Under the pieces are notes generated by a model that was given only the letters and a program-made list of their open reading frames with translations, was not told where the DNA came from and searched no databases. A stretch of 64,000 bases of DNA from Arthrobacter sp. SLBN-100 (GTDB lineage: Bacteria > Actinomycetota > Actinomycetes > Actinomycetales > Micrococcaceae), in contig NZ_VFMY01000001.1 in assembly GCF_006715305.1 (NCBI RefSeq), forward strand, positions 1,550,001 to 1,614,000, read 5' to 3'. Both the position numbers and the translations under genes were made by a program. Shown one piece after another: positions 53,120-61,349 of the stretch. Every line of letters starts with the position of its first letter. Positions within the stretch are counted from its first letter, which is position 1.

Positions 53120-53911
53120 TCAGCCCTGCTCGGCGTCCTGCCTGCTGGGCGCCAGCCGGTAACCCACGCCGCGCACGGTCTGCAGCCAGCGGGGCGAGAT
53201 GGTGTCCTCCTTCAGCTTGCGCCGCAGGTTGCCGATGTGGACCTCAACAGCCCGTTCGTCGGCCTCGCTGATGTACGTGTCCTCGTCGTAGAAGTCGCCG
53301 CGAACCGCCCGCACCAGGTCTTGCCGCGTACAGACTGCCCCGCCGCCGCGCAGGAGCACGTGGAGCAGGTCAAACTCGCTGCGCGTAAGGCCCAGCGGTT
53401 CCCCTTTGATTTCCACGGTGCGGGTGCGGTGGTTCAGTTCCAGGCCGTTGTGCTGCAGGACCGCGGAGTCGTCGGGACGGGCTGCCGCTGCGGGCGCCGA
53501 TCCCCACCCTGCCGGCGCAGGCTGATGTCCAGTGATCTCATGCCGCGGCCTGCGCATCATCGCCGCCACGCGGGCCCGCAGCTCCCGTGGCCGGAACGGC
53601 TTGGCAATGTAGTCGTCAGCGCCGGCGTTAAGGGCGGACAGCAGGTCCGGCTCCTCTGTCCGGCCGGTGAGCATCACAACATAGGCGTTACTGAAGTTGC
53701 GGATCCGCCGCAGCACCTCCAGGCCGTCGATATCCGGCAGCCCGATGTCCAGCGTCACCACATTGGCCTGCTTGCTGCGGACCACTTCCACGCCGGCACG
53801 CCCGTCAACCGCTGTATGCACCTCAAAGCCCGCCTGGCTCAACACTCCTTCAAGGAGGTTGCGCACATCGGCGTCGTCTTCAATAACTACAGCCACACCA
53901 AGATCGTCCAT
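53120..53911 (-). CDS. OmpR/PhoB-type response regulator
   Basis: 263 aa. Receiver domain (1-120): acidic pair at D12-D13, phospho-acceptor D55 in VVTLDIGLPDIDG, switch Thr in VVMLTGRTEEP and Lys in DDYIAKPFRPREL. An Ala/Pro-rich linker of about 35 residues is followed by a winged-helix DNA-binding domain (GLTRSEFDLLHVLLRGGG; VEVHIGNLRRKLKEDT; WLQTVRGVGYRLAP). AGGG precedes the ATG. Divergent from the histidine kinase, which is its likely partner. Target genes are unknown; the Tad loci next door are candidates. Confidence 0.93.
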   Translation of the reverse strand: MDDLGVAVVIEDDADVRNLLEGVLSQAGFEVHTAVDGRAGVEVVRSKQANVVTLDIGLPDIDGLEVLRRIRNFSNAYVVMLTGRTEEPDLLSALNAGADDYIAKPFRPRELRARVAAMMRRPRHEITGHQPAPAGWGSAPAAAARPDDSAVLQHNGLELNHRTRTVEIKGEPLGLTRSEFDLLHVLLRGGGAVCTRQDLVRAVRGDFYDEDTYISEADERAVEVHIGNLRRKLKEDTISPRWLQTVRGVGYRLAPSRQDAEQG

Positions 53912-53943
53912 TGATATCCCTGCGCCAGTCGGTTATGCCCCCC

Positions 53944-53960
53944 ATTGGCCCAGCGCCAAT
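53944..53960. promoter_or_regulatory. Inverted repeat upstream of the response regulator, possible operator
   Basis: ATTGGC, five bases, GCCAAT: a 17-bp inverted repeat located 33 bp upstream of the regulator's start, in the 226-bp divergent region shared with the kinase. OmpR-type regulators usually bind direct repeats, so another regulator or chance is possible. Confidence 0.3.
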
Positions 53961-54137
53961 GCCATTCCCGCTCCAACCCTTTATACGCTACAAGGAAGCA
54001 GGGCCGATGACATCTGTTTCAACATTGCATTTGAAAAGTCAATTATTATGACAGAACATGTGGATTACGGGCCGGAGAGGATGTGTGCAGGGTGCCCTAT
54101 AGGAATTCGGACGAACCTGCGCCGGAAATGGCCGGTC

Positions 54138-55823
54138 ATGGCCAGGGCAGGATTCATGGCTGACCGCCTATTTCCCCGCGGCCCCGCGAGGATCTTTCAG
54201 CGGCTTGGGCCGCGTTCGCAGGTGGCACTGTGCCAGCTGCCCCTGACCCTTATCGTGGCTGCCCTCGCCGTTGCCACGCCCTTTGCCTGGCCCACCCTGC
54301 TGCACAGCCCCCTGTATCTGGCTGGAATTATCCTTTCCGGTGCACTCTTCCTCGGTTGCCTGTTGGTCCCGTGGGAGCGGCTTGCACACCGCCCCTACCT
54401 GCTGATTCCCATCCTGGACTTCGTCGCCATCGGGCTGCTCCGGAACGGCGCAGCCCCCCTGCTCCCGGGCCTGGCCGTCCTCGCCGTATTCCCGGTCATC
54501 TGGCTTTCCGCTTCCGGAATGCTCACCCGAAGCAGCCTGGTGCTGAGTTTCTTCGGCCCCATGGTGATCATGGTTCCCACGCTTGCCGGACGCTTCCCTA
54601 ACCTGACGGCCTCGGACATCACCACTACGTTCCTCTTTCCCCTCATGACGCTCGCGGTGTCCCTCGCCATCAGGTTCGCGAGTGTGCACGTCCGGCTGCA
54701 GCAGCGTGAGCTGGCGGAGAAGGACAGGGAACTCCGCGAGCTGCTGCGCGAGAGCAGGGAGCGGGAAAAGCTGCTGGAGACGGTTCTGGACGCCACCGAC
54801 GTCGGGATTGCCGCCGTCGACCGATCCGGCCGCTTCCTCGTGTCCAACAGCCGGCAGCGGAACTTCCGCCAGGCCACCCACGCCGACGACGCGGTTCCCG
54901 GGCAGGGCCACCAGCTGATCTTCGGCCAGGACAGGCGGACCCTGCTGCCGCCGGAGAAGCGTCCCATCAGCCGGGCCATCGCCGGCGAGTCCTTCGCCGA
55001 CTATCTGGTGTGGGCCGGGGAGGGAGCCGACCAGCGGGCGGTCACCACAGCCGCCCGCCCACTGGTGAGTGAGGACGGCCAGCTGACAGGCGCCGTCGTT
55101 GTCTACAGCGACGTTACGGGCTGGGTGGAGGCGCTGGCGGCCAACCAGGAGCTGGTTTCCAACGTGACCCACGAGTTCAAGACGCCGCTGAACTCCATCA
55201 TCGGCAACGTGGACCTGGTGCTCGACGACGTTGCCGCCTTACCGCCGCAGGTAGCCCAGCGTCTCCTGGTGGTCGAGCGGAACGCCGAGCGCTTGCTGGC
55301 CCTGGTAGCTGACCTGTCGGCTTCGGCATCGGCAGCGCTCAATGTCCACCCCAAGCGGACGGACCTGGCGAGCCTGGTGGAAACCAGCATAGGCTCCGCC
55401 CAGGCCCAGGCCGAGCTGGCGCACATCCACCTTTCAGCGGACGTTCCCTCGCCCCTCTGGGCCTACGCGGACCCGCTCCGGATCGGCCAGGCGCTGGACA
55501 ACCTGGTATCGAACGCCATCAAATATTCGCCCGACGGCGGCAACGTCAGCATCAGTGCCCGCAGCACCAATGAGTGGGTGCAGCTCAGCGTCAGAGACAC
55601 CGGGATGGGCATCAGCAGTGAGGACAGGGACAGCGTCTTCAAGCGCTTCTTCCGGACCGAGTCCGTCAGGGACGCGTCCATCGCGGGCGCCGGCCTGGGC
55701 CTGTCCATCACCAAGACGATCGTTGAGCGCCACGGCGGGCAGATCACGTGCGCCAGCGGGGAGGGGCAAGGCAGCACTTTCACCCTGACCCTTCCGGCCC
55801 AGGGCCCGCCGCCGGCATTTTAG
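54138..55823 (+). CDS. Membrane sensor histidine kinase with PAS-like domain
   Basis: About 561 aa. Six hydrophobic helices (about 20-175; for example LTLIVAALAVATPFAW, YLAGIILSGALFLGCLL) are followed by a coiled-coil rich in Arg/Glu (LQQRELAEKDRELRELLRES), a PAS-like domain (TVLDATDVGIAAVDRSGRFL), the HisKA H-box NVTHEFKTPLNSIIGN and an HATPase domain (DNLVSNAIKYSPDGG; DTGMGISSED; GAGLGLSITKTIVERHGG). The signal may be read in or near the membrane since no large outside loop exists. Start uncertain: ATG 54156 (with CAGG upstream) and ATG 54048 are in frame. Partner of the divergent regulator. Confidence 0.88.
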   Translation: MARAGFMADRLFPRGPARIFQRLGPRSQVALCQLPLTLIVAALAVATPFAWPTLLHSPLYLAGIILSGALFLGCLLVPWERLAHRPYLLIPILDFVAIGLLRNGAAPLLPGLAVLAVFPVIWLSASGMLTRSSLVLSFFGPMVIMVPTLAGRFPNLTASDITTTFLFPLMTLAVSLAIRFASVHVRLQQRELAEKDRELRELLRESREREKLLETVLDATDVGIAAVDRSGRFLVSNSRQRNFRQATHADDAVPGQGHQLIFGQDRRTLLPPEKRPISRAIAGESFADYLVWAGEGADQRAVTTAARPLVSEDGQLTGAVVVYSDVTGWVEALAANQELVSNVTHEFKTPLNSIIGNVDLVLDDVAALPPQVAQRLLVVERNAERLLALVADLSASASAALNVHPKRTDLASLVETSIGSAQAQAELAHIHLSADVPSPLWAYADPLRIGQALDNLVSNAIKYSPDGGNVSISARSTNEWVQLSVRDTGMGISSEDRDSVFKRFFRTESVRDASIAGAGLGLSITKTIVERHGGQITCASGEGQGSTFTLTLPAQGPPPAF

Positions 55824-55941
55824 GCTGGGCCCACGCCCGCAGGGTTCCCTGGCCGTGGAGCCGCTCCGGCGAGGGACCCGGCCCGAGCCTGCGAGGGCAG
55901 GGAGCCGGTGTGGACCTGCGAGGTTAGGGTGCGGGTGGGGA

Positions 55942-56835
55942 TTAGTACTCCCGCAGCGCCCGGGTGAGTTCCGCGCGGGCCAGCAGCTCGTCGTCGGACG
56001 GGTACGCCACTTCCTCGAGCACCAGCGGGTGCGGGGCCGCCAGCACTGACTTGGCGTCGCGTTTTTGGGCCAGCAGCCGCTCATACAGCCAGCCCGGCTC
56101 CTCTAGGCCCTCCCCCACGTACAAGGCAGAGCCGATGAGCGCGCGCACCATGTTGTGGCAGAAAGCGTCAGCCTGCACGGTGGCTACTATGACGCCGTCT
56201 TCCGCGCGCGCGAACTCGAAGCGCTGCAGCTCCCGGATGGTGGTGGCACCTTCCCGCGGCTTGCAGAAGGACAGGAAGTTCTGCAGCCCCAGCAGCTTCG
56301 AGGCACCCTCGTTGAGCAGGGAAACGTCCAGCGGATTTTTGTGCCACAGGGTGGAGTGCCGGCCCAGCGGATCCCAGAGCGCGGGCCCGTCCGCAATGCG
56401 GTAGCTGTAGCGCCGCCAGAGCGCCGAGAACCGGGCATCGAAACCTTCCGGCGCCAGCGAGATCCGGTGCACCTCGACTGCGCCGGTTAGGTCCCCGAGA
56501 ATCCGGCTGAGTGCGCCGCGGAGGCGGCGCTGCATGGCGACGGCGGGATCCAGTTCGTGCCCGCGCGGCAGTCCGTGCCACTCGGCTTCCGTCAGGTCCA
56601 GGTGCACCACCTGGCCGCGCGCGTGCACGCCGGCGTCGGTCCGGCCGGCGACCGTGACGCGGACCAGGCGGCGGAGCAGCATGTGCAGGGCTTCCTCCAG
56701 GGCACCCTGGACGGTCCGCCTGCCCGGCTGCAATGCCCACCCGCTGAAGGGGCCGCCGTCGTACGACAAATCCAGCCGGACACGCAAAAACCCGCCGCCC
56801 CCCAATACGGGGGCCGCGGGTTTTTGGTGGTTCAT
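55942..56835 (-). CDS. truA: tRNA pseudouridine synthase A
   Basis: Converts U38-40 of the tRNA anticodon arm to pseudouridine. 297 aa. The fold starts at RVRLDLSYDGGPFSGWALQPG; the catalytic Asp is in VAGRTDAGVHARGQVVHLD, and FLSFCKPREG and DAFCHNMVRALIGSALYVGEG are family segments. ATG 56835 encodes NHQKPAAPVLGGGGF before the fold, and exactly this stretch is the hairpin of the rplQ terminator. TAGACT 7 nt before that ATG supports it as a leaderless start; TTG 56787 downstream of the hairpin is an alternative. Confidence 0.93.
   Translation of the reverse strand: MNHQKPAAPVLGGGGFLRVRLDLSYDGGPFSGWALQPGRRTVQGALEEALHMLLRRLVRVTVAGRTDAGVHARGQVVHLDLTEAEWHGLPRGHELDPAVAMQRRLRGALSRILGDLTGAVEVHRISLAPEGFDARFSALWRRYSYRIADGPALWDPLGRHSTLWHKNPLDVSLLNEGASKLLGLQNFLSFCKPREGATTIRELQRFEFARAEDGVIVATVQADAFCHNMVRALIGSALYVGEGLEEPGWLYERLLAQKRDAKSVLAAPHPLVLEEVAYPSDDELLARAELTRALREY
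56786..56825 (-). terminator. rplQ/alpha-operon terminator, inside the truA 5' coding region
   Basis: AAAAACCCGCGGCCCCC, short loop, GGGGGCGGCGGGTTTTT on the minus strand: a 17-bp stem including A/T arms, one mismatch, ending in five T. It is 43 bp after the rplQ stop and occupies codons about 4-16 of truA as annotated. Confidence 0.88.
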
Positions 56836-56842
56836 AGACTCA

Positions 56843-56848
56843 AGTCTA
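56843..56848 (-). promoter_or_regulatory. -10 box of truA, leaderless-type
   Basis: TAGACT, then TGAGTCT, then ATG 56835 (7-nt gap). The box is also part of the palindrome AGACTTGAGTCT. It lies between rplQ and the terminator hairpin. Confidence 0.5.
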
Positions 56849-56867
56849 TGCGAAGAAAATCAGCGAA

Positions 56868-57440
56868 TTACTTCGCGTCCTTCTCTTCGGCAACCGGAGC
56901 TTCAGCTTCCTCAGCGGCCGGAGCCTCTTCGGTTGCAGCCTCTTCTTGGGCAGCGGGAGCCTCAGCAGCTTCGGTCTCAACGACCACAGCCTCGGGAGCT
57001 TCCTCGGCAGCCGGAGCAGCCTTGTCTGCATCGCGCTTGGCGGCAGCAGTAGCCTCGGCTACAACGGCCTGCTTCGCGGAAACGGGCTCAAGGACGAGCT
57101 CGATGACAGCCATGGGAGCGTTGTCGCCCTTGCGGTTGCCGATCTTGGTGATGCGGGTGTAGCCGCCGTCGCGGTTCTCAACAGCCTGCGCGATGTCGGT
57201 GAACAGCTCGTGGACGATGCCCTTGTTGCTGATCAGGCCGAGAACGCGGCGGCGGGAAGCGAGGTCGCCGCGCTTGGCGAAGGTCACCAGGCGCTCTGCG
57301 TACGGCTTCAGGCGCTTGGCCTTGGTCACCGTGGTGGTGATCCGCTTGTGCTCGAACAGGGATGCTGCCAGGTTCGCGAGCATGAGGCGCTCGTGAGCCG
57401 GGCCGCCTCCGAGGCGCGGACCCTTAGTGGGGGTAGGCAT
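56868..57440 (-). CDS. rplQ: Ribosomal protein L17 (bL17) with acidic C-terminal tail
   Basis: 190 aa, against 120-130 in most bacteria. The L17 core is residues 1-120: [20 protein letters not shown], then [32 protein letters not shown] and [20 protein letters not shown]. The remaining 70 residues are a low-complexity Ala/Glu tail ([20 protein letters not shown]). Such tails occur in actinobacterial L17; their role is unknown. It follows rpoA by 72 bp and ends the alpha operon. Confidence 0.96.
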   Translation of the reverse strand: MPTPTKGPRLGGGPAHERLMLANLAASLFEHKRITTTVTKAKRLKPYAERLVTFAKRGDLASRRRVLGLISNKGIVHELFTDIAQAVENRDGGYTRITKIGNRKGDNAPMAVIELVLEPVSAKQAVVAEATAAAKRDADKAAPAAEEAPEAVVVETEAAEAPAAQEEAATEEAPAAEEAEAPVAEEKDAK

Positions 57441-57512
57441 AATTGTTTCTCCTCAAATGGAAGCCGTGGGGCCTGCACACCATGGTGCCCTGCCCGCCGG
57501 CCAAGGTCTGGT

Positions 57513-58523
57513 TTAGAGTTCGTCGTCGCCGAAGGCGGCGTCGTCCTCTTCGATTGCTGCGGCGCGTGCTGCGAGGTCAAAACCGGGAGGCGAGTCCTTG
57601 AGGGACAGGCCCAGTTCAACCAGCTTTGCCTTGACCTCGTCAATGGACTTGGCACCGAAGTTGCGGATGTCCATCAGGTCAGCCTCGGAGCGGGCAACGA
57701 GTTCACCCACAGTGTGGATGCCCTCACGCTTGAGGCAGTTGTAGGAACGGACGGTGAGGTCCAGATCCTCGATCGGCAGTGCCATGTCGGCTGCCAGGGC
57801 AGCGTCGGTGGGCGACGGGCCGATCTCGATACCTTCAGCTGCGGTGTTCAGCTCACGTGCCAGACCGAAGAGCTCCACCAGGGTGGTGCCTGCGGAAGCA
57901 ACAGCATCGCGCGGGGCGATGGCCTGCTTGGTCTCGACGTCGACAATCAGCTTGTCGAAGTCGGTGCGCTGCTCAACACGGGTTGCTTCCACGCGGAAAG
58001 TAACCTTCAGCACCGGCGAGTAGATGGAGTCGACCGGGATACGGCCGATCTCTGCGTCGCCGGACTTGTTCTGAGCGGCCGAAACGTAGCCGCGGCCGCG
58101 CTCGATGGTCAGTTCGAGTTCGAACTTGCCCTTCGAGTTCAGCGTGGCGATGTGCAGATCCGGGTTGTGGAATTCGACGCCGGCCGGCGGAGCGATGTCC
58201 GCGGCGGTGACGACTCCGGGGCCCTGCTTGCGCAGGTAAGCAACAACCGGCTCATCGTGCTCGGAGGAGACCGACAGGCTCTTGATGTTCAGGATGATCT
58301 CAGTGACATCTTCCTTGACACCCGGAACCGTGGTGAACTCGTGCAGCACGCCATCGATCCGGATGCTGGTTACAGCAGCACCGGGGATGGAGGAGAGCAG
58401 GGTACGGCGGAGGGAGTTTCCGAGGGTGTAGCCGAAGCCCGGTTCCAGCGGTTCAATGATGAAACGCGAACGGTTTTCGGAGACTACCTCTTCGGAGAGG
58501 GTGGGGCGCTGTGCAATGAGCAC
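57513..58523 (-). CDS. rpoA: RNA polymerase alpha subunit
   Basis: 336 aa. N-terminal assembly domain ([45 protein letters not shown] at its end) and C-terminal DNA/activator domain ([36 protein letters not shown]). The acidic C-terminal tail ends [12 protein letters not shown]. It follows rpsK directly; rpsD, which lies between them in many bacteria, is absent here. Confidence 0.98.
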
Positions 58524-58603
58524 TTAGGTTTCCTTTCGGCGAGCATCCGCTATATGACGCAACACAGGTGGTGGAAATTCGGTCTGAAGACTTAACGCGC
58601 TGG

Positions 58604-58635
58604 GCTTGCCCGGACCATCAACGGTCCGGGCAAGC
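58604..58635 (-). terminator. Hairpin between rpsK and rpoA
   Basis: GCTTGCCCGGACC, loop ATCAAC, GGTCCGGGCAAGC: 13-bp perfect stem, 18 bp beyond the rpsK stop and 81 bp before rpoA. No U-run follows, so partial termination, an RNA processing site or a ribosomal-protein feedback site are all possible. It sits where rpsD would be expected. Confidence 0.65.
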
Positions 58636-58652
58636 TCATCGGCGGGTAAGCC

Positions 58653-59054
58653 TTAGACGCGGCGGCGCTTCGGCGGACGGCAGCCGTTGTGGGCAGCGGG
58701 GGTGACGTCCTGAATGGAGCCAACCTCGAGGCCGGCGGCCTGCAGCGAACGGATCGCGGTTTCGCGTCCTGAGCCCGGTCCCTTGACGAAAACGTCAACC
58801 TTGCGCATGCCGTGCTCCTGGGCACGCTTTGCCGCAGCTTCGGCAGCCATCTGGGCGGCGAACGGGGTGGACTTACGCGAGCCCTTGAAGCCGACCTCAC
58901 CTGAGGAAGCCCAAGAGATAACAGCGCCGTTCGGGTCCGTGATGGACACGATGGTGTTGTTGAACGTGCTCTTGATGTGCGCCTGGCCCAGCGCGATATT
59001 CTTTTTGTCCTTCTTACGCGGCTTGCGAACCGCGCCACGAGTCTTCGGGGGCAT
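58653..59054 (-). CDS. rpsK: Ribosomal protein S11 (uS11)
   Basis: 133 aa. Marks: [59 protein letters not shown], and the C-terminal [12 protein letters not shown]. It has the usual basic N-terminus ([14 protein letters not shown]). GTAGGAG lies before the ATG. 48 bp after rpsM in the alpha operon. Confidence 0.98.
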   Translation of the reverse strand: MPPKTRGAVRKPRKKDKKNIALGQAHIKSTFNNTIVSITDPNGAVISWASSGEVGFKGSRKSTPFAAQMAAEAAAKRAQEHGMRKVDVFVKGPGSGRETAIRSLQAAGLEVGSIQDVTPAAHNGCRPPKRRRV

Positions 59055-59102
59055 TATTTCTCCTACAGAAAGTTATTGGGGAGCCGGTTAATCCCGAGGG
59101 AT

Positions 59103-59477
59103 TTAACGGGCCTTCTTCTTGCCTGCAACGGTGCGCTTCGGGCCCTTGCGGGTACGCGCGTTCGTCTTCGTACGCTGTCCGCGTACTGGCAGGCCCTTGC
59201 GATGGCGGATACCTTCGTAGCTGCCGATTTCAACCTTGCGGCGGATATCGGCTGCTACTTCGCGGCGAAGGTCACCCTCAACCTTGTAGTTGCCTTCGAT
59301 GTAGTCACGCAGCTCAACCAGCTGGGCATCAGTCAGGTCCTTGACGCGAACGTCAGCGCTGATGCCAGTGGCGGCCAGGGTTTCGTGTGCACGGGTCTTG
59401 CCCACGCCGTAGATGTAAGTAAGCGCAATTTCCAGCCGCTTTTCGCGGGGAATGTCTACGCCAGCGAGACGAGCCAT
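59103..59477 (-). CDS. rpsM: Ribosomal protein S13 (uS13)
   Basis: 124 aa. [20 protein letters not shown] start, [19 protein letters not shown] helix-two-turn-helix region, and the basic C-terminus with [20 protein letters not shown] that contacts tRNA. AAGGAG precedes the ATG. First of the alpha-operon proteins after rpmJ. Confidence 0.98.
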   Translation of the reverse strand: MARLAGVDIPREKRLEIALTYIYGVGKTRAHETLAATGISADVRVKDLTDAQLVELRDYIEGNYKVEGDLRREVAADIRRKVEIGSYEGIRHRKGLPVRGQRTKTNARTRKGPKRTVAGKKKAR

Positions 59478-59653
59478 AGTGGCAGTACTCCTTGATAAAC
59501 CGGAGGTCGTAGGCAGTACACCCGCACGTTCCGTGCGGCCCCAGCCTCCGACCGGGGGTTAGCTGTCCGGGCTCCATACGTCCCAGATCAGCTTGTGCTG
59601 CCTTTATTTACTTGCGTGGGTTAGCAACCCAGGATTTCCTTCAGGGAAGGAAA

Positions 59654-59767
59654 TTAGCCCTGGCGCTGCTTGTGGCGCGGGTTCTCGCAGATCACCATGA
59701 CCCGGCCATTACGGCGGATCACTTTGCACTTTTCGCAGATCTGCTTGACGCTCGGCTTGACCTTCAT
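59654..59767 (-). CDS. rpmJ: Ribosomal protein L36 (bL36), zinc-ribbon form
   Basis: 37 codons read directly from the sequence: [19 protein letters not shown], then [18 protein letters not shown]. The zinc ligands Cys11, Cys14, Cys27 and His32 are all present, so this is the zinc-containing C+ form. AAAGGAAT precedes the ATG. Located between infA and rpsM, its classical position. Confidence 0.96.
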   Translation of the reverse strand: MKVKPSVKQICEKCKVIRRNGRVMVICENPRHKQRQG

Positions 59768-59837
59768 GGCATTCCTTTGCGTGTAACAGTTGGTCAACTG
59801 GAGCGGCGCTCAGCTTGCACTGAAGCCGCCCAGCAAT

Positions 59838-60059
59838 TTACTTGTAGCGGTAGACGATACGACCACGGGTGAGGTCGTACGGGCTCAGCTCCACCACTAC
59901 GCGGTCCTCAGGGAGAATCCTGATGTAGTGCTGGCGCATCTTTCCAGAGATGTGTGCCAGTACGATGTGCTTGTTGGTGAGCTCAACGCGAAACATCGCG
60001 TTAGGCAGCGCCTCGGTCACAACGCCTTCGATCTCAATGACCCCGTCCTTCTTGGCCAT
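59838..60059 (-). CDS. infA: Translation initiation factor IF-1
   Basis: 73 aa OB-fold protein that blocks the ribosomal A site during initiation. [20 protein letters not shown], then [20 protein letters not shown] and [23 protein letters not shown] 60059 has GGAGGG directly upstream; the longer open frame is excluded. Followed by rpmJ. Confidence 0.98.
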   Translation of the reverse strand: MAKKDGVIEIEGVVTEALPNAMFRVELTNKHIVLAHISGKMRQHYIRILPEDRVVVELSPYDLTRGRIVYRYK

Positions 60060-60231
60060 ACCCTCCGCTAACTGTTGTTGCCGCAGTCCCGCCGGATTGC
60101 ACCGGGCATGACCACGAACGTTTTTGTTGGATCGATTGTCAGCTCCTGGCCCCAAAAGGGCGTGGCAGTCCAGACAACCAACAAACAACACTACTCTGTA
60201 TCGCTGTAAAAGTTAAATCGGCAATGGTAAC

Positions 60232-61233
60232 CTACTCGGCGCCGTACACACCATAATCCCCGGCCGGAGTGCTCACAGCTTCAGCGCTGGCCACGCCATC
60301 GAGGATGGCTAAACGTACGACGTCGGCTGCCGCACTCTGCAGCGTAATGAGGCTCATCTGCCGGGCAGCTTCGTCGCTCCGGTCCAACGCCACAGCTCCG
60401 GTTGCAAGGCAAAAGACCGTGTCCCCATCAGCAAGGGTGTGGGAGGGATTCAACGCCCGCGCAATCCCGGCGTGCGAAGCAGAAGCAGTGCGTTTGCATT
60501 CAGCAACGTCCAGGACGGCATTGGTGGCGACGACCACGAGCGTTGTATTGAACGGCGGGGAGACGGCACCCCCTGAAGGGGAATCCGGAACCCGGAAGCG
60601 CGCGTCTAAGGGAGGCACGACCGAGCGCGCGGAGGGTTCGGGATTTCCCGAAGGAGTCACCGGCAAACCGAGAGCGTTCACGACAGCGATTGCCCCGACA
60701 ACCACGCCGTTGTCGAGTGTGACCGAGGCAGTCCCTACCCCGCCTTTGAATGTCCTGCCGATGACTGCTCCGGTGCCGGCTCCTACGTTGCCGCGTACGA
60801 CGTCGTGCCGGTCCTTCTCCGCAGCAGCGGCGGCGGTTGCCGCGTAGCCCATCTCCGGCGTCGGGCGCGCTGAGAAGTCGCCGCCCCGGCCCAGGTCGAA
60901 GATCGCGGCCGCCGGGACAATCGGTACTACTCCCCCGGGAACGGCGAAGCCCCGGTTGTTCTCCTCACACCAGCGCTGGGCGCCGGACGCCGATGCCAGG
61001 CCGTAGGCGCTGCCGCCGGTGAGGACCACCGCGTGCACGGCACTGACCAGGGTGGTGGGATCGAGGGCGTCGGTCTCATGGGTGGCAGGTCCCCCGCCCT
61101 GGACGTCCACCGATCCAACGGTGCCCGGCGGCGGAAGGACCACCGTCACCCCGCTCAGCCAGCCGTCGCGGTTCTTCTGTACGTGGCCAACCCGGATCCC
61201 CGGTACATCGGTGATTGCTCCCATGGCACCCAT
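60232..61233 (-). CDS. P1-family (S58, DmpA-like) self-processing peptidase
   Basis: About 333 aa Ntn-fold aminopeptidase relative. Marks: ITDVPGIRVGHVQ at the N-terminus, VVLTGGSAYGLASASG, GYAATAAAAAE, GNVGAGTGAVIGR, and FNTTLVVVATNAVLD, where autocleavage before the Thr would expose the nucleophile (DmpA uses Ser). Members hydrolyse D- or L-amino acid amides or beta-peptides; the substrate is unknown here. It stands between map and infA, normally adjacent or nearly so. Start uncertain among ATG 61248, 61233 and 61224; AAGGG just before 61233 favours that one. Confidence 0.87.
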   Translation of the reverse strand: MGAMGAITDVPGIRVGHVQKNRDGWLSGVTVVLPPPGTVGSVDVQGGGPATHETDALDPTTLVSAVHAVVLTGGSAYGLASASGAQRWCEENNRGFAVPGGVVPIVPAAAIFDLGRGGDFSARPTPEMGYAATAAAAAEKDRHDVVRGNVGAGTGAVIGRTFKGGVGTASVTLDNGVVVGAIAVVNALGLPVTPSGNPEPSARSVVPPLDARFRVPDSPSGGAVSPPFNTTLVVVATNAVLDVAECKRTASASHAGIARALNPSHTLADGDTVFCLATGAVALDRSDEAARQMSLITLQSAAADVVRLAILDGVASAEAVSTPAGDYGVYGAE

Positions 61234-61274
61234 TCTGCCCTTATACATTCTGGGGACGCGGGTAATCCCTGATG

Positions 61275-61330
61275 ACGCAGAAAATCCCCGAGGAGACAGA
61301 TATATGGGTGTCCTCAGGGATTTTCTGTGT
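61275..61330 (-). terminator. Long inverted repeat between map and the P1 peptidase gene
   Basis: Arms 61275-61297 and 61308-61330 are complementary at 20 of 23 positions around the loop AGATATATGG. Each arm contains AAAATCCC or GGGATTTT, so it can form a hairpin on either strand. It lies 20 bp after the map stop and probably ends map transcription; the long AT-containing arms are unlike the GC-rich terminators elsewhere in the window. Confidence 0.7.
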
Positions 61331-61349
61331 CGATGCGGAATATGGGACC

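Noticed and set aside
56557..58595. Plus-strand frames with Ala/Ser-rich proteins opposite rplQ and rpoA
   Set aside because: They mirror the repetitive Glu/Ala codons of the L17 tail and the rpoA sequence; no independent start signal.
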